In this document: positions 10,110 through 20,240 of the stretch, in pieces
Layout of the letters: each line of letters opens with the position of its first letter
Position numbering within the stretch: position 1 is the stretch's first letter
DNA from: Serratia quinivorans
Lineage (GTDB): Bacteria; Pseudomonadota; Gammaproteobacteria; Enterobacterales; Enterobacteriaceae
NCBI GenBank assembly: GCA_900457075.1
Contig: UGYN01000002.1
Span: 3,534,001-3,598,000 of the forward strand
Length of the DNA stretch: 64,000 bases
Direction: 5' to 3'
Made by a program: the position numbers and the translations under genes
Notes under the pieces: model-generated
Told to the model about the DNA's origin: nothing
Databases searched by the model: none
What the model saw: only the letters and a program-made list of their open reading frames with translations

Positions 10110-10435
10110 GGTCTGGGAGGCACCCTGAGAAATCCTGAGCGCTTACCCTATCATGAGTCGGGGTTCATGTAATATTGCGCAGGATCAACTTGTGATCGCC
10201 GCCACGGGTTTATTCTTGGCGGGTCGCTGCATTCACGGCCGCAATAAAATTGATAACTTTTAAAGTTAAAATAACATTAACACCATTAAAACCACGCTGT
10301 ATTTTACATAACCTCAATTAACACCATAGAAACCATAACCACCATTAAAAACCCTTTTTTATTTTGAACAAAATCACAGCAGATAATCCGTGCGTTTCTC
10401 TATGATGGCTGAACAAACTAATAAGAGGCCAGATT
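10110..10435. promoter_or_regulatory. Divergent control region with direct repeats, citAB-like/transporter
   Basis: A 326-bp intergenic region with a very AT-rich right half. ATTAACACCAT occurs at 10276-10286 and 10317-10327, 41 bp apart (about four helical turns), and ACCATTAAAA occurs at 10282-10291 and 10341-10350. CitB/DpiA-type regulators are known to bind AT-rich DNA, so these repeats are candidate binding sites. A ribosome-binding AGAGG precedes the transporter start. Confidence 0.55.
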
Positions 10436-11791
10436 ATGAGCACAACAGATGATTCTTACCTCGTCGCCAAAGATAAAGCCGCTGAAATACCGTTGCGTGA
10501 AAAATGGTGGCACATACTGGATAACTACAAAGTAGGGATTATTCCGTTGCCGTTCTTTGTTCTGGCCGGCGTACTTATTTTACTTGATTGCCTGGAAGGG
10601 AAATTACCCAGCGATATCGTAGTGATGGTCGCAACGCTGGCCTTCTTTGGCTTTGCCTGCGGTGAGTTCGGTAAACGCCTGCCGCTGATCGGCAAAATGG
10701 GTGCCGCGGCGATCTGTGCCACCTTTATTCCTTCCGCACTGGTGCATTACGGCCTGCTGCCGGATGTAGTGGTGGAGTCGACCACCAAATTCTATAAGTC
10801 GACCAATATTCTGTACCTGTATATCTGCTGCATTATTGTCGGCAGCATTATGAGTATGAATCGTCAGGTGCTGATCCAGGGCTTCCTGCGCATCTTCGTA
10901 CCGATGCTGTGCGGTGAGATTGCCGGCATGCTGGTGGGCATGGCCGTTGGTATGGCTCTTGGGCTGGAACCCTTCCAGATCTTCTTCTTCCTGATCTTGC
11001 CAATCATGGCCGGGGGCGTCGGTGAGGGCGCGATCCCGCTGTCGATGGGCTACGCGGCAATTTTGCATATGGAGCAGGGGGTGGCGTTAGGACGTATTTT
11101 GCCGATCGTGATGCTCGGCAGTCTGACCGCCATTGTGCTTGCCGGCTTGCTGAATCAACTCGGTAAACGCTACCCGCACCTGACCGGTGAGGGCAGCCTG
11201 ATGCCGAGCAAGCAGGGTGACAGCGAAATGAGCGCGGTGGATAAAATCAGCGGCAAGGTGGATGTCAGCACCATTGCCTGTGGCGCGCTGCTGGCCATCC
11301 TGCTGTACATGGTCGGGATGCTGCTGCACCGCATGATTGGCCTGCCTGCACCGGTTGGCATGCTGTTCGCGGCGGTAGCGGTGAAGCTGGCACACGGTGT
11401 TTCCCCACGCATTCAGGAAGGTTCGCAGGTGGTGTATAAGTTCTTCCGCACGGCGGTGACCTACCCAATCCTGTTTGCCGTTGGCGTAGCCATCACCCCA
11501 TGGCAGGAACTGGTTAACGCCTTCACTCTCCAAAACCTGGTGGTGATTGTCAGCACCGTTTCCACCCTGGTGGCGACCGGTTTCTTCGTTGGTAAAAAAA
11601 TTGGCATGCACCCGATAGACGTGGCGATTGTCTCCTGCTGCCAAAGCGGGCAGGGCGGCACCGGTGATGTAGCCATCCTGACTGCCGGTAACCGCATGTC
11701 GCTGATGCCGTTTGCCCAGATCGCCACCCGTATCGGCGGTGCGATCAACGTCTCACTCTCTTTGTTAGTCCTGGCCAAATTCTTCGTATAA
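10436..11791 (+). CDS. 2-hydroxycarboxylate transporter (CitS/CimH/MaeN family)
   Basis: A 451-residue inner-membrane symporter of the 2HCT family, which takes up citrate or malate, usually with Na+. Two diagnostic Gly-rich re-entrant loops are visible: GGVGEGAIPLS in the first half and GQGGTGDVAIL in the second. The Arg in IATRIGG near the C-terminus matches the substrate-binding Arg of Klebsiella CitS. No citrate lyase or oxaloacetate decarboxylase genes are nearby, so fermentation of citrate is not suggested by context. A terminator follows at 11819. Confidence 0.9.
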   Translation: MSTTDDSYLVAKDKAAEIPLREKWWHILDNYKVGIIPLPFFVLAGVLILLDCLEGKLPSDIVVMVATLAFFGFACGEFGKRLPLIGKMGAAAICATFIPSALVHYGLLPDVVVESTTKFYKSTNILYLYICCIIVGSIMSMNRQVLIQGFLRIFVPMLCGEIAGMLVGMAVGMALGLEPFQIFFFLILPIMAGGVGEGAIPLSMGYAAILHMEQGVALGRILPIVMLGSLTAIVLAGLLNQLGKRYPHLTGEGSLMPSKQGDSEMSAVDKISGKVDVSTIACGALLAILLYMVGMLLHRMIGLPAPVGMLFAAVAVKLAHGVSPRIQEGSQVVYKFFRTAVTYPILFAVGVAITPWQELVNAFTLQNLVVIVSTVSTLVATGFFVGKKIGMHPIDVAIVSCCQSGQGGTGDVAILTAGNRMSLMPFAQIATRIGGAINVSLSLLVLAKFFV

Positions 11792-11818
11792 CAAAAAAAA
11801 CTCAGTTTTCTTTGCCTT

Positions 11819-11844
11819 TCCCCGCCCCCGCGGGGATTTTTTTT
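11819..11844 (+). terminator. Intrinsic terminator after the 2HCT transporter
   Basis: TCCCCGC-CCCC-GCGGGGA forms a 7-bp GC-rich stem directly followed by eight T residues. Confidence 0.9.
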
Positions 11845-11925
11845 GCCTGTGTCATCGCTCTTGCGGGCAGGCTCTGGGTTTTGCGTCAATACTTAGCGCT
11901 GCCAAATTTACAATAAGGAGTCGTT

Positions 11926-12870
11926 ATGTTCTGGAAACGTTACCTGCTGGGGGCGGCGCTGGCCGTCATATCGCTGCAAACTCTGGCCGCTGCGCCACAG
12001 GTGAAAACCCCCGCGCCGGGTTTTTATCGCATCATGCTGGGCAGCTATGAGGTCACCGCCTTGTCCGATGGTGTGCTCCGTTTGCCGGTGGAAAAACTGC
12101 TGCTTAACAGCTCGCCAAAGCAGATTGAAAACGCTCTGGCCGAGCGCCATCAGAAACTGCCGGTGATCACCTCGGTCAATGCCTATCTGATCAACACCGG
12201 CAGTAAGCTGATCCTGATTGATACCGGCGCCGGCAAGTTGCTGGGGGACGGGTTGGGCAAGCTGGTGGCTAACCTGAAGGCCGCCGGCTATCAGCCGCAG
12301 CAGGTGGACGAAATTTATCTGACTCATCTGCATCCGGATCATCTCGGCGGCCTGTCGCAAAACGGCAAGGCGGTATTCCCGAATGCGGTGGTGCATGCCA
12401 GTCAGCAGGATGCCGATTTTTGGCTGAGCGAGAGCCGATTGAAGCAGGCGAAAAGCGAAGACAGAGCCTCGTTTGAAAGGGCAATGGCGGCGATCAAACC
12501 TTATCAGGCTGCCGGACATTTTAAATCTTTCACCAGTGACGGTGAGTTGTCGCCAGGCATCAGCGCGTTCGCGACTCACGGCCATACGCCGGGGCACAGC
12601 ATTTATCTGGTCGAGAGCGAAGGTAAAAAGCTGCTGGTGATTGGCGACCTGATCCATGTGGCGGCAGTGCAGCTTCCCGATCCGCGCGTTGCCATAAGTT
12701 TCGACAGCGATGCCAAAGCGGCGGTGGCTCAGCGCCTGCGAGTCTTTGGTGATAGCGCCCGGCAGAGTGTGCTGGTGGGCGCTGCGCATCTGTCATTTCC
12801 GGGATTGGGTTATCTTAATCAGCAGGGTGAAGGCTACAACTGGGTCCCGCTGGACTATGGCACAATGTAA
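11926..12870 (+). CDS. Secreted metallo-beta-lactamase-fold hydrolase, methyl parathion hydrolase-like
   Basis: A 314-residue hydrolase with an N-terminal signal peptide (cleavage near LAAAPQ). The zinc motif HLHPDH is present, followed by further metal-ligand blocks HGHTPGHS, GDLIHV and AAHLSFPG. From its start (APGFYRIMLGSYEVTALSDG) to its end it resembles bacterial methyl parathion hydrolases (MPH/OPHC2), which are dinuclear zinc enzymes with phosphotriesterase and often lactonase or esterase activity. The natural substrate is unknown. It stands alone, with AAGGAG before the start, and is followed by a REP-like repeat. Confidence 0.85.
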   Translation: MFWKRYLLGAALAVISLQTLAAAPQVKTPAPGFYRIMLGSYEVTALSDGVLRLPVEKLLLNSSPKQIENALAERHQKLPVITSVNAYLINTGSKLILIDTGAGKLLGDGLGKLVANLKAAGYQPQQVDEIYLTHLHPDHLGGLSQNGKAVFPNAVVHASQQDADFWLSESRLKQAKSEDRASFERAMAAIKPYQAAGHFKSFTSDGELSPGISAFATHGHTPGHSIYLVESEGKKLLVIGDLIHVAAVQLPDPRVAISFDSDAKAAVAQRLRVFGDSARQSVLVGAAHLSFPGLGYLNQQGEGYNWVPLDYGTM

Positions 12871-12908
12871 GCCATTGGCCGCCCCGATGGGTAATGCTTG
12901 TTATTGTT

Positions 12909-12995
12909 CCCTCTCCTTTGGGAGAGGGTTAGGGTGAGGGGATACATACCAAGGCCAAAGCCCCTCACCCCGGCCCTCTCCCTCTGGAGAGGGGG
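12909..12995. repeat. REP-like paired palindromic repeat
   Basis: Two hairpins in inverted orientation: CCCTCTCCTTTGGGAGAGGG with a GTGAGGGG flank, then CCCCTCACC followed by CCCTCTCCCTCTGGAGAGGG. A closely matching pair occurs at 20121-20206. This is a dispersed intergenic repeat of the REP/BIME kind. Confidence 0.75.
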
Positions 12996-13056
12996 ACGCC
13001 CACTTAAACAACGTCGTACATTCTGATTCAGAACTTTGCTTAACTGACCGGCATTA

Positions 13057-13077
13057 CGCCCTTATGGGCGGTTTTTT
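13057..13077 (+). terminator. Intrinsic terminator
   Basis: CGCCC-TTAT-GGGCG is followed by G and six T residues. It terminates plus-strand transcription from the hydrolase gene and overlaps the last codon of the convergent LysR gene. Confidence 0.7.
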
Positions 13078-13969
13078 AGTGGTTGCCTGCGGCGAACACC
13101 TTGCTGAACCAGTCGATAAATACCCGTACCCGGGGGGAAAGTTGGCGGCTGCGGGGATACAACAGCGATACCGGCATTGGCGTGGAAGGGAATTGTGGTA
13201 ACAGCGGCAGCAGACTGCCGCTGGCCAAATCGTCGCGCAGGTGATAGCGCGGCACCTGAATAATCCCCAACCCCATACGAGCCGCAGCCACCAGGCTTTC
13301 CGCCGCGCTGACCGACACCGTGCAGGGCAATATTAGCTGCTGCGGCTGGCCTGCGACGTTAAACTCCAGTGGCATTATGCTGCCGCTGGCCGAGGAGCGA
13401 AAACCCACCATGCGGTGCCCTTCAAGTTCATCGATGCCAAGCGGCGTGCCGAAGCGTTGCAGATAGTCCGGTGCCGCGCAGGTCACTTCTTCCAGCTCAC
13501 CCAGCCGACGCGCCACCATATCGCTGTCTTTCAGTTTACCTACGCGGATCACGCAGTCGATGCCTTCCCGCACCGGATCCACCAGCCGATCGCCTTCGCT
13601 CATAAACAATTCGATATCCGGGTATTGCGCCATAAAGTCGGGCAACCCCGGCAGCAGAAAGTGGCGGGCCAGCGTGCCATGCACATCAATGCGCAACAAC
13701 CCACGCGGTTTTGCACCGGCAAAGGCCATCTCGGCATCTTCGATATCCGCCAGAATAGTCAGGCAGCGCTGATAGTAAGCCTCGCCATCCAGCGTTGGGC
13801 TGACGTGGCGAGTGGTGCGCTGCAGCAGCCGCACCTGCAACCTGGCCTCCAGTTGTTTGATGGCATCGGTCACCGTCGAACGTGGCAGAGCCAGATCCTG
13901 CGCGGCCTGGGTAAAGCTGCGTTGTTCCACCACGCGGGTGAATAGACGCATGGCATCAATTCTGTCCAT
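13076..13969 (-). CDS. LysR-family transcriptional regulator
   Basis: A 297-residue LysR regulator of the AaeR/DsdC-like class that begins MDRIDAMRLFTRVVEQRSFT. The DNA-binding domain covers residues ~1-60 and the effector domain ~90-290. It is divergent from the SDR gene at 14093 with 123 bp between; that region holds a TTCG-N11-CGAA site (13986-14004), so it very likely controls the dehydrogenase and itself. Confidence 0.87.
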   Translation of the reverse strand: MDRIDAMRLFTRVVEQRSFTQAAQDLALPRSTVTDAIKQLEARLQVRLLQRTTRHVSPTLDGEAYYQRCLTILADIEDAEMAFAGAKPRGLLRIDVHGTLARHFLLPGLPDFMAQYPDIELFMSEGDRLVDPVREGIDCVIRVGKLKDSDMVARRLGELEEVTCAAPDYLQRFGTPLGIDELEGHRMVGFRSSASGSIMPLEFNVAGQPQQLILPCTVSVSAAESLVAAARMGLGIIQVPRYHLRDDLASGSLLPLLPQFPSTPMPVSLLYPRSRQLSPRVRVFIDWFSKVFAAGNH

Positions 13970-13985
13970 GTGATTGTTCGCTTTA

Positions 13986-14004
13986 TTCGAATAGTGATAA
14001 CGAA
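13986..14004. promoter_or_regulatory. Candidate LysR-type binding site TTCG-N11-CGAA
   Basis: A perfect 4-11-4 dyad fitting the T-N11-A rule of LysR regulators, 17 bp upstream of the LysR start and 88 bp upstream of the SDR start. Confidence 0.6.
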
Positions 14005-14092
14005 GATTAGGGGATTATCCGCCATTGCGAAAGGTGCATGATGATCTCACGCCAGCAAGTCTGCCGGCGCAGCGCCGACGAGGAGAGATCAG

Positions 14093-14833
14093 ATGAACAC
14101 CACCACCCAACAAGTTGCCATCGTAACCGGTGCATCACGCGGCATCGGTGCCGCCATCGCCGAACGGCTGGCCGCCGACGGTATGACAGTGATCGTCAAT
14201 TATTCAGGTAATCAGGCTTTGGCCGATCAACTGGTGCGCAAAATCGAGCAAAATGGCGGCCGCGCGCTGAGCGCCAAAGCGGACGTCAGCGATGCCGCAG
14301 CGGTGGCAAAAATGTTTGACCACGCCGAACAGGCCTTCGGCGGCGTGGATATTTTGGTCAACAACGCCGGGGTAATTGCATTGGCCCCGGTGGCGGAAAT
14401 GAGCGATGCCGATGCCGATCGGCTGATCGACATCAACCTGAAGGGCACCTTTAATACCCTGCGTGAAGCGGCGAAACGTCTGCGCGACAATGGCCGCATC
14501 ATCAATTTTTCTTCCAGCGTGGTCGGGTTGTTACAGCCGAGCTACGGCATGTACGCCGCCAGTAAGGCCGCCGTTGAGGCGCTGACCAGCGTGCTGGCGA
14601 AAGAGCTGCGCGGGCGTAATATCACCGTCAATGCGATAGCGCCAGGCCCGACCGCCACCGGATTGTTCCTGGACGGTAAAACGCCGGAGCTTGTCGAACG
14701 TCTGGCGAAAATGGCACCGCTGGAGCGTCTGGGCCAGCCGCAGGATATCGCCGCGGCGGTATCATTCCTGGCCGGTGCCGACGGTGCCTGGATCAACGGC
14801 CAAACCTTGCGTGCCAACGGTGGCATTATCTGA
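14093..14833 (+). CDS. Short-chain dehydrogenase/reductase
   Basis: A 246-residue classical SDR. Visible are the nucleotide-binding motif TGASRGIG (residues ~13-20), the NNAG motif (~90), the catalytic Ser in INFSSS and YGMYAASKAA, which supplies the Tyr and Lys of the YxxxK pair. NSGNQ-type residues after the second strand suggest NADP(H), but this is a guess. It resembles 3-oxoacyl-ACP-reductase-like enzymes; the substrate is unknown. A GAGGAG ribosome-binding site precedes the start, and a LysR gene is divergent. Confidence 0.87.
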   Translation: MNTTTQQVAIVTGASRGIGAAIAERLAADGMTVIVNYSGNQALADQLVRKIEQNGGRALSAKADVSDAAAVAKMFDHAEQAFGGVDILVNNAGVIALAPVAEMSDADADRLIDINLKGTFNTLREAAKRLRDNGRIINFSSSVVGLLQPSYGMYAASKAAVEALTSVLAKELRGRNITVNAIAPGPTATGLFLDGKTPELVERLAKMAPLERLGQPQDIAAAVSFLAGADGAWINGQTLRANGGII

Positions 14834-14905
14834 TGCTTGCGACCGGTTTTTCCGCCGCAGGATCGGGTATCCTGTGGCAGGAAATCCGCCGCGAGGAAGC
14901 GTTTA

Positions 14906-15121
14906 ATGGTAGGCCGCAGTAGAAGAAGGAAGACGGGCAGTCAGATCGATGATGGCGTCCGTTCGCCCTGCAATAATGTTTGCCAGATCGACACCGAGAA
15001 ATCGTGGTGCCGTGGCTGTTGGCGCACGCTGGATGAAATCGCCGCCTGGTCGAGCGCCGATGACGATGAAAAGCGAGCCATCTGGCAACGCATCCGCCAG
15101 CGTGCCGTGATCTCTGAATGA
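14906..15121 (+). CDS. DUF1289 family small Cys-rich protein
   Basis: A 71-residue protein with the DUF1289 signature SPCNNVCQIDTEKSWCRGCWRT, shown here only as its key residues: four Cys in the pattern C-x3-C...C-x2-C. The function of the family is not established; a metal site is plausible. The start ATG at 14906 was chosen because it has AGGAAG six bases upstream; an upstream TTG would give a poor N-terminus. It follows the SDR gene by 72 bp. Confidence 0.75.
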   Translation: MVGRSRRRKTGSQIDDGVRSPCNNVCQIDTEKSWCRGCWRTLDEIAAWSSADDDEKRAIWQRIRQRAVISE

Positions 15122-15152
15122 ATATATTGAGGATGTAAGAGAGGGACTTACT

Positions 15153-15407
15153 ATGCCAATAATTACTGTTTTGATACCTGAAAGGCTTGAAGGTCGAATA
15201 ATAGCGGCGGCAAAACAAAGTGGTATAACTTCTAACAGTTTTATTTTACAGGCAATTACCGAGAAAATTCAGAGAAGAGAACTGCGCCGCAATTTTGAGG
15301 ATGAGGCAGAAAATCGTTATGCCAATGTAGTGGCAACGGGAAAAACGCTTTCCTGGGGCGATATGCGAGGTTTTCTCGAAAGTAATGTGCAGCTAGCAAA
15401 AGAATGA
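15153..15407 (+). CDS. Small ribbon-helix-helix-like protein (orphan antitoxin-like)
   Basis: An 84-residue protein. Its N-terminus (MPIITVLIPERLEGRIIAAA) fits a beta strand followed by a helix as in CopG/Arc ribbon-helix-helix DNA-binding proteins, and the C-terminal half (WGDMRGFLES) is like the toxin-binding tail of antitoxins. No toxin gene follows: the next 77 bp up to nrdF hold only hairpins. Coding sequence is more AT-rich than its neighbours. A GAGGG motif precedes the start. It may be a leftover antitoxin or a stand-alone regulator. Confidence 0.6.
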   Translation: MPIITVLIPERLEGRIIAAAKQSGITSNSFILQAITEKIQRRELRRNFEDEAENRYANVVATGKTLSWGDMRGFLESNVQLAKE

Positions 15408-15484
15408 ATTGTAGGGGCGCTGCATGCTGCGCCCGTTCACCGGTTATCGTTATAAGGCGAAGTTATTCGCCCCTGCTATTAACC

Positions 15485-18590
<3,106 letters not shown>

Positions 18591-18609
<19 letters not shown>

Positions 18610-18995
18610 AATGCGGTTACTCCCTGTCGAACGTTTGCAACGTCTTGTGTGGTGCCGAGCAGCTCAAAGCGGTAAAGAAAAGGCACCTGACATTTTTTGG
18701 CGATGATGTCGCCGGCAATGCCGTACGCTGCACCGAAATTGGTATTCCCGGCGGCAATGACGCCGCGCAGGAAAGCGCGATTCTGCGGATCGTTGAGAAA
18801 GCGGATCACCTGGATCGGCACGGCTCCCACGGCGCTGCCGCCGCCATAACTGGGCACGATCAAAATATAGGGTGTTTCCATCAACAGTTTGCTGCGGGCA
18901 CCGGCGATCGGTATGCGCATCGCCGGCAAGCCCAACTTTTCAACGAACCTGTGGGTGTTCTCCGAGCTGCTGGAGAAATAGACCAGCGGGTTCAT
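18591..18995 (-). CDS. nrdI: Flavodoxin-like NrdI
   Basis: A 134-residue flavodoxin-like protein that provides oxidant for assembly of the Mn-tyrosyl radical cofactor of NrdF. FMN-binding loops [12 protein letters not shown] and [13 protein letters not shown] are visible. The start ATG ending at 18995 has TGAGG upstream and matches the E. coli N-terminus. It overlaps nrdE and lies 8 bp from nrdH. Confidence 0.95.
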
Positions 18996-19003
18996 GGTCG
19001 GCC

Positions 19004-19240
19004 TCAAGGCACCAGGGCGTGAGCCAGTGCGCCAATTTTGTCCGGGCGGAAACCGGACCAGTGATCGTCACCGGCGATAATCACCGGAACCTGCTGATAG
19101 CCAAGGGATTTGACATGGCTCAGCGCCTGTTGATCCTGGGTGAGGTCGATCACCTGATAACCAATCCCTTGTTTATCGAATGCGCGATAGGTGGCGTTGC
19201 ACTGGACACAGTCCGGTTTACTGTAAATAATAATGCTCAT
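19004..19240 (-). CDS. nrdH: Glutaredoxin-like NrdH
   Basis: A 78-residue redoxin that reduces NrdE. The active-site CVQC, the cis-Pro in QQVPVI and the WSGFRPD motif typical of NrdH are present. The ATG ending at 19240 (MSIIIYSK) aligns with the usual NrdH start; an ATG nine bases upstream is also possible, and the ribosome-binding AAAGG lies between ideal distances for the two. Confidence 0.93.
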   Translation of the reverse strand: MSIIIYSKPDCVQCNATYRAFDKQGIGYQVIDLTQDQQALSHVKSLGYQQVPVIIAGDDHWSGFRPDKIGALAHALVP

Positions 19241-19357
19241 GATTCGCATTTACCTTTTAAGCTGAAGGAAAGGCGGAAAGGTCAGATAACGGAGCATTGA
19301 ACGGCGTTTCTGACGGCGTTACCGACCGCGACATATTCCCTGCGGTTGATGACTTAA

Positions 19358-19404
19358 ATACTATATGTAGATATTTTATTTATCAACCACGCTATATATG
19401 GTGT
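19358..19404 (-). promoter_or_regulatory. Two NrdR boxes upstream of nrdHIEF
   Basis: AATACTATATGTAGAT (19358-19373) and ACGCTATATATGGTGT (19389-19404) match the known NrdR box pattern acaCwATATwGtgt in part, with centres 31 bp apart, the three-turn spacing known for tandem NrdR boxes. NrdR represses ribonucleotide reductase operons when dATP is plentiful. Confidence 0.8.
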
Positions 19405-19487
19405 TTTGTTGAGTTTTTCGCGCAGGGTGCAGCGGGGCTGGAAAAGCGGTGGGTAAATTTTTTTTGCAGAGGGTTATTGACGGAAAA

Positions 19488-19508
19488 CCCCTCTCGCCGC
19501 GAGAGGGG
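19488..19508 (-). terminator. Intrinsic terminator after the AhpD-like gene
   Basis: Read on the minus strand, CCCCTCTCG-CGG-CGAGAGGGG is a perfect 9-bp stem followed by TTTT, 13 bp after the stop codon of the AhpD-like gene. Confidence 0.8.
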
Positions 19509-19521
19509 AAGTGCGGTTTTA

Positions 19522-19953
19522 TCACTGACGCATGCTGATGGCCAGGCGGTTAAAGGCATTCATGATGCTGATGGCGAAGGTTAAATCGGCAATTTCCACG
19601 TCGCTGAAGTGCGCCTGCAGTGCTTCAAACGCGCTGTCCGGTGCGCCAGTCGTGGCGATCAGCGTGACGGACTCTGCCCATTCCAGTGCTGCACGCTCGC
19701 GCTCACTGAATTCATGGCTGACGCGCCAGCCTGCCAACTGGTCCAGTTTGGCGTTATTGACGCCGCTTTCGCGTAGCGTTTTGCCGTGCATATCCAGGCA
19801 GAAGGCACAGCCGTTGATCTGCGAAACACGCATGAACATCAGTTCAATTGTCGCTTTGTCCAGCGCGCCCTTCTCCAGTGCCATCAGGGCGCTCACCATG
19901 CTTTTGTACGGTGCAGGGGAGAGTGCGGAATAGTTCAAACGTTGCTTAATCAT
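19522..19953 (-). CDS. Carboxymuconolactone decarboxylase/AhpD-family protein
   Basis: A 143-residue all-helical protein of the AhpD-like group. The active-site CxxC with a following His (GCAFCLDMH) is present, as in AhpD-type thiol peroxidase-linked proteins. Likely role: thiol-dependent peroxide handling; the substrate is not known. The ATG ending at 19953 was chosen because GAGG lies six bases upstream. A MocR-type regulator is divergent, with an operator-like repeat close to this gene's promoter. Confidence 0.83.
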   Translation of the reverse strand: MIKQRLNYSALSPAPYKSMVSALMALEKGALDKATIELMFMRVSQINGCAFCLDMHGKTLRESGVNNAKLDQLAGWRVSHEFSERERAALEWAESVTLIATTGAPDSAFEALQAHFSDVEIADLTFAISIMNAFNRLAISMRQ

Positions 19954-20010
19954 GGTCAACCTCGGTGTGCGAATAACAGGAACATGACGCTACTTTAGCG
20001 GTGATATGGA

Positions 20011-20053
20011 CTATACTATAGGGCCATAAAATGATTATTTAACCGGGCCATAA
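20011..20053. promoter_or_regulatory. MocR-type operator: palindrome plus direct repeats
   Basis: CTATA-C-TATAG (20011-20021) is followed by GGGCCATAA at 20021-20029 and again at 20045-20053, 24 bp apart. MocR-family regulators usually bind direct repeats near their own divergent promoter, and this site lies just upstream of the AhpD-like gene. Confidence 0.55.
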
Positions 20054-20120
20054 TGCACTGTATCCATCAGACCAGCAGTATTGGGCATATGTGTGTGCGA
20101 CGTTGCTTGAGTGAGCATCT

Positions 20121-20206
20121 CCCTCTCCTTTGGGAGAGGGCCGGGGTGAGGGGCTTTTGCATCAGTGTGCTTCCCCTCACCCTAACCCTCTCCCAAGGGA
20201 GAGGGG
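20121..20206. repeat. REP-like paired palindromic repeat
   Basis: CCCTCTCCTTTGGGAGAGGG with GTGAGGGG, then CCCCTCACCCT and CCCTCTCCCAAGGGAGAGGG, in inverted orientation. It matches the element at 12909-12995 and lies between the MocR operator and the MocR start. Confidence 0.75.
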
Positions 20207-20240
20207 ACTATTTAGCCTTGATTTGTAGCATTAAGACGTG

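Noticed and set aside
15408-15484. Toxin gene partner of the ribbon-helix-helix protein
   Set aside because: The 77-bp space has only two hairpins (GGGCGC...GCGCCC and GGCGAA-GTTA-TTCGCC) and no open frame.
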